DNA of 64,000 nucleotides, taken from Cryptomeria japonica (Eukaryota > Streptophyta > Pinopsida > Cupressales > Cupressaceae). The stretch lies in the NCBI RefSeq assembly GCF_030272615.1, contig NC_081406.1, positions 215,073,497-215,137,496 of the forward strand, written 5' to 3'. This document shows, piece by piece, positions 54,234 to 64,000 of the stretch. Numbering within the stretch: the stretch's first letter is position 1; each line of letters opens with the position of its first letter. The notes beneath the pieces are model-generated. The model was not told the origin of the DNA. It saw nothing but the letters and a program-made list of their open reading frames with translations, and made no database searches. A program made the translations under genes and the position numbers.

Positions 54234-57200
54234 ATGACATCTTCATCTTTTGTTCCCGAATTTGTAGCAAACCCTACCATTGTGGAAAATATTAAATGAC
54301 CTAGACCCATTTTCAAGATCATTCCTAGGATAGAAAAAAAGGATGATTCTATTGGTTCATTTTCTAAAATCCTGAAGGGAGTCACATTCACCGAAGACCC
54401 TAGGGCATCCATACATTGCAACGTAGAAATTTTAGGATCTGAAGATTTGATGAACATGTACATGAATGTAATTACTGACAAGGATGGGGTAGTGAAACTG
54501 GAACATAAGGTAGTTGAGGATTTAGGTTTCATAGACATCCTCCATATGCTAGAATTCTCAGATGAAGTCATCCACTATGTCCTTAGAAGGGTTCACAAAG
54601 AACTTATGTGGTTGAACTCAGTATTCAAGATTACCAAGGAAGCTATTAAAGTTGTTACTAGTTTACCCTGCACCAGTTCTAGACCTAACAAGAAGAAGAA
54701 AATCCCTAACAAGTAATTTATGAGATTAACCAGAGCTACATATGAAAATCGGTCACTTAGGGTCAATGACATAAAGGATAAAAATGTTAAATTTTCTAGC
54801 ATGATAATTGGATATAAAGTTGGTCACACAAATAGGTTGAATTATGTGTCAAGTTCATGCATTCATAGTGCACATGAGATGATTGTAAAAAATGCAAAGA
54901 TTGATATCTGTGAATGGTTAAAGGATGAATTGCTAGAAAATTTGGATAAGATAAAAGGTGACAAGAAAGGAACATTCAAATTTAGAAATCTGTTAGTATG
55001 TTTAATGCTTTACTTTTCAAAGGAGATCCCTAGTATGGGTCATAAAGATTTTGCCTATGATATTTCTGTTGGAAAAAAGATAAAGGAGGCAATCATCGAT
55101 ATGGGAGTTAATAGTGATGAGTTGGTTAAAGATTATTTTTAAAAAAATCAAACCAAAATGAAACAAAGAAAGGATTTCCCAAAGCATTGTAGATAAATAT
55201 GATAAACATATATGCTTTGTAGTGAAGAGAGATGAAATCTGGATGGAAGTAGTTAGACCCAGAACTGTATGGATTACTAAAATGGGATATGAGGTTGACT
55301 CTCATATCTTGGACTCATATGCAAAAATACTCCTAGATGCTCCATCGGAACCATCAGAGAAAATATTTGGTAGTGCTAAAACAATTGAAAGTGATGTAGC
55401 CATGATGAAGTAGAGAAAGAAAAGAGACAAATTCATGAAAGATGCTTCTAAAATGGTAAAAGATGTTACAAAAGGTTTGATTAGTCTTTCCGGTATTGTT
55501 GCTAGTATGAAATAAAGTCAATCAGAGCAAACACTGATAGCTCATGTTTCCCCGGTTGTTACTTCTTCTAAGACAGAAAGTGATAAAGCGGCTAAATTTA
55601 AAAGAGGTAAGAAAGAAAAGGAAACCTTCATTGGCACTTGCTCCATCTCCAAAGAAGACAAGAACTCAAAGAAATAAGTAACAGGTTGTAAGAAATCCTA
55701 GTGGTCGGAAGAGGAAGTTAACTCCAAAGAAGAAACAAGAACCTAAGGCATCGGATACTCTTACACCAGAAGAGTTGATAAATGAAATCACACAAGAAGG
55801 TAACCTTAGCAATGTGAATAAAATTTATCATTCTTTCAAGGATTCAGATAAAAACACCATAGAGGAAAGAATTATTTTACATCTTTATACTACAAGAAAA
55901 ATCTTATTGACATTATAGATGATCTTCCTAATGATTTGTATTTGTGGTTAGAAGCTAAAAGAATGTCGATAATGGAATTAGATAAGAAATTAAAAGTAGA
56001 GGCTCTACTTGCTGTACATCCTATTAACTCCAAATAGGAAATTGATGACTTAATTTCAGAGGAAAACAAAAAAAATTTTGTGAGTGGTCACCGACAAGTT
56101 AGCCTTATGGCAGGCAAAGTAAAGGAAATTGTAGATGAATTGAAAGACAAATGGGATATATTCTTTATGGAAAAAGAGAAGAAAGAAGAAAAGGATGGAC
56201 AAAAAATGGATGTCTTTTGCAAAGGTAAAAGTAAAATTAGTAGTGTACTTGATATAACGGTCAAGGATAACCTTCCTCCACCAGCACAGGACACCTCACC
56301 AATAACTGCAAAGGCACCGATACAAACTAATAGTCAACCAAAAGAGAAGGCATAAGAAATGACACAAGATGATACTAATCTGAATTCAAACATTCATTTT
56401 ACCATGAATGTGGACACTCAGAACTTCAACATTATCTTGGATAAGGAAACCACAGAGGTAAAGCAAACTAAAGCCACAAATATTGAGATCTCTAAGTCAC
56501 CGATCAACATTGTTGACTCTTAGAATATTGAGATACCAACTAAAGTAAAGGAAATAAATACCATCCCAGATGCTACTCAGCTTAATAATGAGAAATCGGT
56601 AGAAGTAGAAATAGAAGCACAAACTAAAACTAAAAAAGGACAAGAACAAAGTATAAATGAGCTGGTAGTTAGCAAGGCAGAGAGTAAGGATGATGGTAAG
56701 GTTGAAAACAAAGTTCAAACATAGAGTGAGAAAAAGGAAGAAATAGTGGACAAAGAAAAAGTCAATGATGGAAGCAAGATAGCTGAAGTGGTTAATGTGC
56801 AGATATCTAGAGATGAGAAGAAACCAACTGCAGAACCTCACACTCCACCTAACACTTCCATAATTGATTACAGGCCTACAAATCTGATTGATGTACTTTT
56901 GGATTCCATAAAGAGGATCATAGATTGCAACGCCTTAGCATTTAAGGCTATTGATGATACTCTACCTATTTTGAAAATTATTGAACTGGCATGTAAGATA
57001 GATCATATTGATGGATCTCTAGGTAAATTGGACACATTGTCCAAATTCATTGCTTCAAATATTCTAACTATAGATAAAATAAATGAAGAGACTATTTAGG
57101 AAAGGGTGAACAAGGATAAAAGTGAATTATTTGATAAGACTATCAAGGATTGTACTAAGCATATTGATTCCTTATTATCGGTACTTAATTCCACTATTTT

Positions 57201-57684
57201 GGAATATAAAGAATTGTATAAGGAAGCATGCAAGCCTCACAACCTGACAGAAGACATTGAAGAAGAGATAAAGAAAACACAAAAGGAGATTGATGATATA
57301 GCAGACAACATGACAGGTTCTTCAGAACTTACCTCAATTTTTGATCAAGAAATGGCAGTTTCTGAGGAAAAGATTGAAAAACTAGAAAAAGAAAAAGCAA
57401 GGATAATAATGAAGGCACGTGAGCTGAAAAATAAACTTGGTCCTAGATTGGATAACCTTATAACTCAGTGGATTGATCTATCTAAGGAAACAATTCAAGG
57501 AGAAAGATCACCAGAGCAACAGATGCATTATTTGACCGGTATGATCCAATAGACTGAAACCATCATTTATGACAACACCAAATTCATGAAGAGTCTTAAT
57601 CTGATTTTGGCAGATATCTTTCAAATTGTACATAACCGGATATAGGCTATGAGGCAGAATTTTAAATTCTTTGATTCTTTTTGA
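54234..57684 (+). pseudogene. Complete but decayed ORF2 of C3 (about 1150 codons)
   Basis: ATG at 54234 (MTSSSFVPEFVANPTIVENI), homologous to C1 ORF2 along its whole length. Conserved blocks: KITKEAIKVVTSLPCTSSRP, KFSSMIIGYKVGHTNRLNYV, IWMEVVRPRTVWITKMGYEV (about 55240), SGHRQVSLMAGKVKEIVDEL (about 56085), FRPTN/YRPTN-type block IIDYRPTNLIDVLLDSIKRI (about 56860) and the coiled coil near 57340-57420. The frame changes once near 55143, and about ten in-frame stops are present. Length agrees with C1 (about 1140 codons), so ORF2 is a defined protein of the family. Function unknown; the coiled coil and a basic central stretch suggest a structural or nucleic-acid-associated protein. Confidence 0.75.
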
Positions 57685-57858
57685 CATCCTTTGTCATTGA
57701 TGTCAAAGGGGGAGTAGTAGTACAGAGAAAAATGTACAGAAGAGATCATTTACTTAGGGGGAGCACTCCTATTTTTGGATCAGTTTTGGACTTCATTTTT
57801 GGATATCAGTTTTTGGATTTTTCTCATGAGTGTTACCATCAATGCCAAAGGGGGAGAT

Positions 57859-58736
57859 TGTTGGAATTATACACTCAGATGAGAATAGTTGATGTTGTCA
57901 TTGATGGCAACCAACTGGTAACATGGTTCATAGCTTACACTAGCAATAGACATCATCTATCGGCACCAACAGGCACTATAGATTATTCGCACTGACACCC
58001 AATCTACATCGACAGAAGATCTTAATGACAACCTGGTCGACATGGAAATGTTATTATTTTGTATTGTAATTATATTGTATATCCGACATGATGTATTGTA
58101 AAGACTCATATATGTATGAGATCTTATAGGTCATTTTGTTAGTGTGAAAAAGTGTGAAAGGTAGCAAAATATGTATAGGTAATTAATGCAAGCCTTAAAT
58201 GAGAACGGATATCTGTATATGCATTTTTATGTAATAATTTAGATGAGTGAATAAGAGCAGAGCAGAGTGAAGAAAGGTTTATGGCAGAGGTATTTGACAG
58301 AGCTTAAACCGGTATTGAATCCAACAGTGCAGATGCTATTTTGAGTAGTACATTATCATTGGATTTAATTATCCAATTTTGTAGTCAGTGTGACACCTTT
58401 TTGTGATTGAACAGTGAGCTCTAGGCTATTGGCCTTTCTGCATGTGTAGGCCCCTATTGTATAAGTAATATTTATTCATATTGGCTAGTGAGTAAATATT
58501 GTGGGTCACAAATCCCACTGAGTTTTTTCCCCTACTGGGTTTTCTCACCAAAAATATCTATATTATGGTGTGCATTGATTGTTATACTGTTATTTCTCTT
58601 TATTGCTTTATTGCTTGTTTACCGGTACATTAATTTTGGTTGTAAAGTTGCAAACAAGTTTAAATATTTCATTTACTGGTTAGACACTGATTCACCCCCC
58701 CTCTCAGTGTCTTTGGGACTGATCAAGTATCTAATA
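57859..58736 (+). repeat. 3' LTR of C3
   Basis: TGTTGGAATTATACACTC to GTATCTAATA; the terminal CA reads TA. C-tract GATTCACCCCCCCTCTCAG at 58690-58708. Confidence 0.9.
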
Positions 58737-59788
58737 AAATCTTCTACCAGTTCATCATCAGAATTAGTAATACCTTCCTCATCTGCTATGTAGCATGATT
58801 TGTCTTTATTTTTCCTGTACTTATACTTGTTCTGATATCCAGGGTTAGGCTTAAAAGATCTTCTCACCCTTTCTTCAAATATTGAATTCCTTTCAGGACA
58901 TCTAGATGCAAAATGACCAATCTTATTACATGCAAAACATTTAAAAGGTGCTTTTCCTTCATACTTACCTCCTACCGGTCATTTAGGTACTCTTCTAGCA
59001 AATAGTGCTTCAAGTTGCTCAAAATCATTATCTTCTCTCTTCATTTCATCTAATTCTTTTACATATAAAGATTTCCAATCTTGCTTATCAGTTGATGATG
59101 CAAATGCATGAAAAGTTGGTTCAAACTTCATAGCTCTAGAAGGTCCAAATTATTCAAGCTCAAAAGAAGATAATTTTCCAACCAAGGTATCTTTGTTGAC
59201 TAAAGTATTAGCCATTGTTCTCAATTCATTAATTATAGTACCCTTCATCTTGTAAGCATGTGGTAGGGCTCTCAGAACTTTAGAAACAAATTTATCTTCA
59301 CTTAGAGTTACACCACAACATTGAATTCCCATTACAATCTCATTTATCCTTTCCATGGATGCAGTAATCCTTTCATTTTCTTCCATCTTCAAGTTTTCAT
59401 ATCTCACCCAATAACCATCAAGTTTAGCAATATTCATAGTAGGGTCACCTTCATTAATAGTCTCCAACTTATCCCATATAACCTTTCTATATGATTTGTC
59501 TATTAATCCCATTATTTGTTGATCAGAAAGTGCACACAAGAGGGCTTCTTTTGCTCTACAATAATTCTCAAGCTCCTTATCCAAGTTTTTTAGGGGAGGA
59601 TTACCAGATGTCATATTATAAGGTGTAACACCATTCTATGTGATCTCCCAAATATCTTTGTCGAGATATTTTAGATGAGTCTCCATCCGAATCTTCCATA
59701 CTGTGTAATTTGTTTCATCAAGCCTAGGAATATCTCTCCAAAAGATAGCTTCAGATGAACTAGACAAAATTGAACTATTAGTTGCCAT
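58737..59788 (-). pseudogene. gag: Gag of element D (UBN2 type with zinc knuckle)
   Basis: ATG at 59788 (MATNSSILSSSSEAIFWRDI) is in frame with the 59614-59150 stretch: a stop near 59640, then GNPPLKNLDKELENYCRAKE, VIWDKLETINEGDPTMNIAK and VSKVLRALPHAYKMKGTIIN, the copia Gag (UBN2) pattern. After a stop at 59150 the frame goes on to KCFACNKIGHFASRCPERNS (about 58900), a CCHC knuckle, and then an acidic tail to the C3 insertion at 58737. Confidence 0.88.
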
Positions 59789-59831
59789 AGGATCTTCTTC
59801 AAGTAGTTAATATTTTTGTAGAGAGGACCAG

Positions 59832-59846
59832 AGCTCTGATACCAAT
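59832..59846 (-). promoter_or_regulatory. Primer-binding site of element D (initiator-Met tRNA)
   Basis: The minus strand reads ATTGGTATCAGAGCTC directly after the LTR end CTAACA-type sequence (here TTTAACA). It is a near-perfect match to the usual copia primer. Confidence 0.9.
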
Positions 59847-61051
59847 TGTTAAACAATTCAAATAATTGGAAGACAACTGAGAGGGGGCTTAAATCAGTTG
59901 TCATAGATTACTGGAGCATTGAGCAATTAAAACTTTAATATGAGAACCCAAAACATTAATATCGGAATAGTAGTTAAACAAATTAAGAATAAATAATAAT
60001 CAGAATAAATACCATCCACATGACACCAAGATTTATATGTGGAAAACCCAGTAAAGGGAAAAACCATGGTGGGAAGCCTACCCACAGTCTAGAAAATACT
60101 TTTGCAATAAGTATGTGAATTACAATTGAAGGTTCTGCACATGTAGGAAGGCCAACAACCTAGAGTACACTTCTCATCACAAAAGGAGTCTCACTAACTA
60201 CATTAAAATCCAGATTACAATCCAAAGAAAGGAATGAACTATAAAGATAGCATCTCCTATGCCTGAGTACTATTCCTATTAAGCTCAATACCGAAGGACT
60301 AAATCCTCTTACATAAACCCAACTCAATCTCCAATGATCGACCAAATCCTCTACCTCAATGATATTACATTATTCATAGATTATATTTCCATATCCCATA
60401 CCTATATCCATATCTACAATGAGATCTTACAATATATACAAACCCTCGACCATAAATAATCAGGACGGCCATCAGACAATAAACCAATTACATAATTTAA
60501 AAAAATGTCAGCCTAAGACCAAACAAATAATATCCAACCCATAAGATATCTGTGAAACACATTGAGAGGTCTAATCCACATGTTACATTAAGTTGGTTCA
60601 TAACCTAGATCAAGCAAGACCCAGTATAGGTCCACACGCTAAAGAAATGATCTCCATCTGCCAAGTCTCGAACATGATCACCATCAACCTCCTGAATCCA
60701 TACCAGAAGCTACACAAACACCACTTCTGCATATCATCAAAGATCATCACCAAAGCTCTACCAATGAAACCATTGTTAGAACCACAAACCAAGCTTCCAA
60801 GCAAACAAGATAGGATCCGATCACCAGACCAAAACCAACTAACTGAATATGAACATGAGTAGCATGAATAAGCCAATTCCATAACCAAATCATACCAGAG
60901 CATACCGAATCATGCCAGATCCAAACCAACTAGAAATCATACAACCTACCGGGACCAAGAGGGAGCTGGTAAAGCATCCAAAATAGCTAGTGTTGACATT
61001 AATGACAAAACATCAACGCAACACATAATTAACTCCTCCAAATGGCCAAAA
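59847..61051 (-). repeat. 5' LTR of element D (about 1205 bp)
   Basis: Plus strand TGTTAAACAATTC to AAATGGCCAAAA; the last bases are altered from CCAACA. The G-tract is shortened (GAGAGGGGGCTTAAATC). Confidence 0.88.
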
Positions 61052-62371
61052 AAGCCATCATAACTGGTGTCTCAAAAATAATGCATGAAATGAAACATAA
61101 ACAAGAACATCACATGAAAAATATTCCACACATGAACACCATAAGTTTTTGACATGGAAACCCAAATAGGGAAAAACCACAGTTCAAGTTGGCACCTACA
61201 AATATTTGTAATCTTTTTAAGTATGCCTTGTTAGTAGCTTAGCCTTGTTAGGAGCAGACCTTGTTATAAGTCACCCGGTTAAGGGATTTACCTAGTAGCC
61301 TAGTTAGGAGCATGATGATCTGTTAGGGTCAACCTCATGAGAGGATTTAACACTCTTTTGAGATCTACCCTATTAGGAGATTTAAATGTTTAAGGCCTAT
61401 TAGGACCTACCTAGTTAAGGGATTCACCCTGATGCAACTGTTAAGGAACAACATTAAGAAAATGATTTGTTTTCTTGCACTTTTGTGCTTGCTTGATTAT
61501 ATCCAATTATACATAACACTCTACAACTCTCAGGAAGATCTCACACTTCACTTGGAGGCTTAACACATTATCAAAGACCACCGACATAATAAACATCAAC
61601 TATGTCATCCTAAATAGCCATCTCAACTAGGTCGGCCACAAAACCCTAATTACATCATGAATTTATGATTCAAATCATAAGAGACCATCACAAATTGTTA
61701 TAAATATCATTACAATAAATTACAATGCAATATCAACCATTGGTTGATCGTAACCCATCACTGGAATATGATATGTACCAAAGTCAAACCCTCAAAACAC
61801 TCTACTTAGGGTTTCACTGATTCCCAAGAAATTATTCCTTTAATCGCACCACAACAATAATTAAATCTTTCACATGAGTTGTATTGTGTTACCATCTTCA
61901 TGTAGACTCGCTATCAATAACCGTCATAACATAAATCATTACTGGTTTGATGATTTCTTCACCGGTCCTAAACCCTACTAAAACCTTAGCAAAACTTCAT
62001 CAAAAATTTGAAACATGGCTTCTGATAATCTCCACAAGTTCTAGTTACAATTAGATACACCTTTCAATAATACAAGTTCACCATCCAAAACCTCAAATCA
62101 CCAATCATCACCGGTCAAAGTCCTATTTCACAAACTTTAGCTCTGTACTGGTAAACCCCGTCTTTTGGTAAACCAAATCGCTAAGATGAAAAAACAAAAC
62201 ATCATGAACATCAGTTGACATTAGTTGCCATCAATGACAACATAAATAACTGATCATGTCCTCTATAATATCAATCTCTTCATCACAAATAGACTTCTAT
62301 CCTTTACCGGTGCAGTCATCCAACTTCAACTACATCACCTGTATATGTATCAGTTATGCCAAATGCCAACA
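61052..62371 (-). repeat. Solo LTR F, right part
   Basis: Continuation of 46865-47165 beyond D, ending ATGCCAACA and followed by the AATTT duplication. 61230-61430 contains a run of related phrases (CCTTGTTAGGAGC, CCTAGTTAGGAGC, CCCTATTAGGAGA, CCTATTAGGACC) that form a loose local repeat. No internal region is attached on either side, so it is a solo LTR formed by recombination. Confidence 0.65.
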
Positions 62372-62376
62372 AATTT
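62372..62376. repeat. Right target-site duplication of F (AATTT)
   Basis: Exact match to 46860-46864. Confidence 0.75.
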
Positions 62377-63840
62377 GATCTCATTAGTACATTTAGTTAG
62401 GTGATAGGGTTTCATTTTAAACATGTTCCTAATATTGAAGATCAGTGGGAAAACTATGTAGTGATCATGAGGTGAGAATAAGAGACAATTGTAGGTTAGA
62501 TTTAGACTTGACAAACCAAGTGGATGGAATATGGATTCCAGATAATGCTTGGGCTAAGGATAGTGAAGATAGATTATATCCAGTATACAATGGAAATAGG
62601 ATCTTTGACATCCCAATTCATAATATGGATATGAACCTAACAAATCAATAAGGCATAAAGCTCCTAGTGCGAGATGACATATATTAAACACCTGAGAAGA
62701 ACAAAATTCCTTATCCAATGCTTCATTTTCTATACATAAAAGGGAAGCCCCAACAAGAGAAAGAATTTACATCTAAGAGAAAAATAATCCTTCTTCATCT
62801 AAGAATCCACCTCCTTCAGCTCACCCAACAAGTCATGTTGGGGAATATATAGAACAAGATCCCATTAAGGTGCACAAACAAATGAAAGCTAGTAATGAAG
62901 CCCAAAAGGATCCTTTCAGTAGTATAGAAAAGACTAAAAAAGGTAATCCTCAGCCTTGTTTTTTTGCCACTACTACCCCATTCTAAATTCATCAAATAGA
63001 TAAGGCTAAGGAGAAAAAAAAGACATTCCAAGAGTTTATAAGAGGTTGAAGAAGGGACCAAATCCACTAAGGACAATCATAGGTTGGTCTAAGGAGTAAA
63101 CTAAAGTGGAAGAGAAATAATTGTATAGAGAAAGAAGAAGGAAAGGGTAGAAGCTCCAAGTTTATAATATAAAGGTGCTCCTTCCACTTAGACTAAAGAG
63201 GCAACCCAAAACCTCATTGAATTGTGATAGGCCAAGAGGAAAATCTTGTGCAAACCCCTTTAGTTAGTGAAATAGAAAAATAAATAATTGAGAAACAATA
63301 ATAAGATGCTATTCATATTGAATATGAGGAGGAGGGTGAATCTAGAAGGATTAATATTCTAGAAAATAACATAAAAGAGGGGCCAAAGGAATCGGAAAAA
63401 CATGTAATGTAATAAATCTTCCCTTAAGATGACACAAAAGAAATGATCTTGCCACAAGTAAATGTCAAGGTTGAAGAGATAGAAAGAGAGGATGAAATAG
63501 AAAAATTTGAATGAAGGAGTAGACATGGATTCTTTGAATAAAGAGAGTTAATAAGCTCTATACTACATGGTTGGAGGAGGGGATACTAGTGAGTAAGGCA
63601 ATGAGGAAAGGAACGAGTCTCCTCATATCCTAAAGAAGCATCAAGAAGACAAAATTTCAAACAATGGTCATGAAGAAGAAGATATTGAAGAAAATCATGC
63701 AAAGGAAGATGGTGAGTCTCCTAAGGAACAAGAACAAAAGCACGAGAAAGAACGTGATCTAGAAATGGACCAAGAAATAAAAGGGGAATTACCTCTATTA
63801 TATGATAAAAACCAATTAGGAATAGTGAGATTTCTTTGAA
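62377..63840 (+). pseudogene. Unrecognised old coding remnant T, right part
   Basis: Plus-strand text FHFKHVPNIEDQWENYVVIM (62410-62469) passes by a frameshift into VRIRDNCRLDLDLTNQVDGI and IPDNAWAKDSEDRLYPVYNG (62445-62651). Beyond that, up to about 63840, only Lys/Glu-rich pieces remain (for example HEKERDLEMDQEIKGELP near 63740). The left part at 45801-46859 should be its N-terminal side. The two sides are in different frames at the junction, so there is also a small indel. The family is unknown to me. Confidence 0.4.
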
Positions 63841-64000
63841 ATTTGTTTTAATCTTGATGATTTTATTAATTTAATAACCAAAGATTTTGTTCCTTTGGAA
63901 TGTCTTGTCATGTATAGGCAGAGTCTCCAACAATATGTTCATATTTAATACTCCTACAACTAATTTTGTGGCAAATTAATATCCTTTGGATTAAGTGAAA
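63841..64000. other. Right window edge, no gene seen
   Basis: 160 bp of AT-rich sequence without a supported feature. Confidence 0.5.

Larger units (their letters stand above)
51863..58736 (+). mobile_element. Element C3: full-length second copy of the C family, 6874 bp
   Basis: LTRs 51863-52742 (880 bp) and 57859-58736 (878 bp), longer than those of C1 and C2 and so a subfamily. The internal part has gag (52814-53929) and the complete ORF2 (54234-57684). The flanks are GAATT on the left and AAATC on the right, at most a decayed target duplication (two transitions). It interrupts D between the gag zinc knuckle and the protease. Confidence 0.9.
47166..61051 (-). mobile_element. Element D: Ty1/copia retrotransposon split by C3
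   Basis: LTRs at 47166-48362 and 59847-61051, initiator-Met type primer site, Gag with zinc knuckle, protease, integrase, RT and RNase H in copia order on the minus strand. About 7 kb without C3. Gag and protease lie on either side of C3. It has numerous stops and one frameshift and is inactive. No convincing target duplication is seen (AAAAC on the left against AAGCC on the right). Confidence 0.92.

Noticed and set aside
58732-58741. Target-site duplication for C3 (GAATT against AAATC)
   Set aside because: Only 3 of 5 bases agree and the LTR terminus itself is altered; not claimed.
47161-61056. Target-site duplication for D (AAAAC against AAGCC)
   Set aside because: 3 of 5 bases agree and the right terminus is mutated; not claimed.

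Overview
This window reads as plant nuclear heterochromatin: AT-rich, with no intact host gene, no rRNA, tRNA or CRISPR array, and filled by nested and decayed LTR retrotransposons. A large seed-plant genome is certain from the element types. A gymnosperm (conifer-like) source is my guess from the old, deeply nested elements and very long LTRs; the sequence does not prove it.

Layout. (1) 1-25180: a Ty3/gypsy element of the Tat lineage on the minus strand (element A). It has the marker second, archaeal-type RNase H. Its 3' LTR (start missing) is at 1-1186 and its 5' LTR at 23886-25180. In its 3' region it carries, on the opposite strand, a spliced plant-mobile-domain (PMD) gene (2077-4768) behind an array of 46/50-bp tandem repeats. 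A second copy of the element's 3' end (B, 25181-26055) continues past the right LTR, so two elements share one LTR. (2) 15734-23645: element E is nested in A's leader with a perfect 5-bp target duplication (AGAGA). It is a gag-protease-only, non-autonomous Ty3/gypsy element with two 1272-bp LTRs that carry a GC-rich hairpin array. (3) 26056-40159: element C1 on the plus strand is a large retrotransposon derivative with a CCHC gag and a roughly 1140-codon second ORF of unknown function in place of pol. It is interrupted at 30407-38290 by element G, a one-LTR insertion that begins at its primer-binding site. (4) 40745-44515: C2 is a short deletion derivative of the same family, with target duplication TAGGA. 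(5) 45800-64000: an old, unrecognised coding remnant is split by a solo LTR (F, target duplication AATTT). F is split by a Ty1/copia element on the minus strand (D, 47166-61051), and D's gag-pol is split by C3 (51863-58736), a second full-length copy of the C family.

How the parts fit. C1, C2, C3 and the coding-competent-in-origin copia element D share the initiator-Met type primer site, a doubled purine tract before the 3' LTR, and the LTR ends (TGTTGG start, C-tract and TAACA-type end). The natural inference is that a D-like element supplied reverse transcriptase and integrase to the C family. Every coding region shows in-frame stops or frameshifts, so nothing here looks able to move on its own now.

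The best candidates for something undescribed are the C-family ORF2 (conserved in three copies, no recognisable pol), the antisense intron-containing PMD gene in A, and the PBS-first, one-LTR insertion G.
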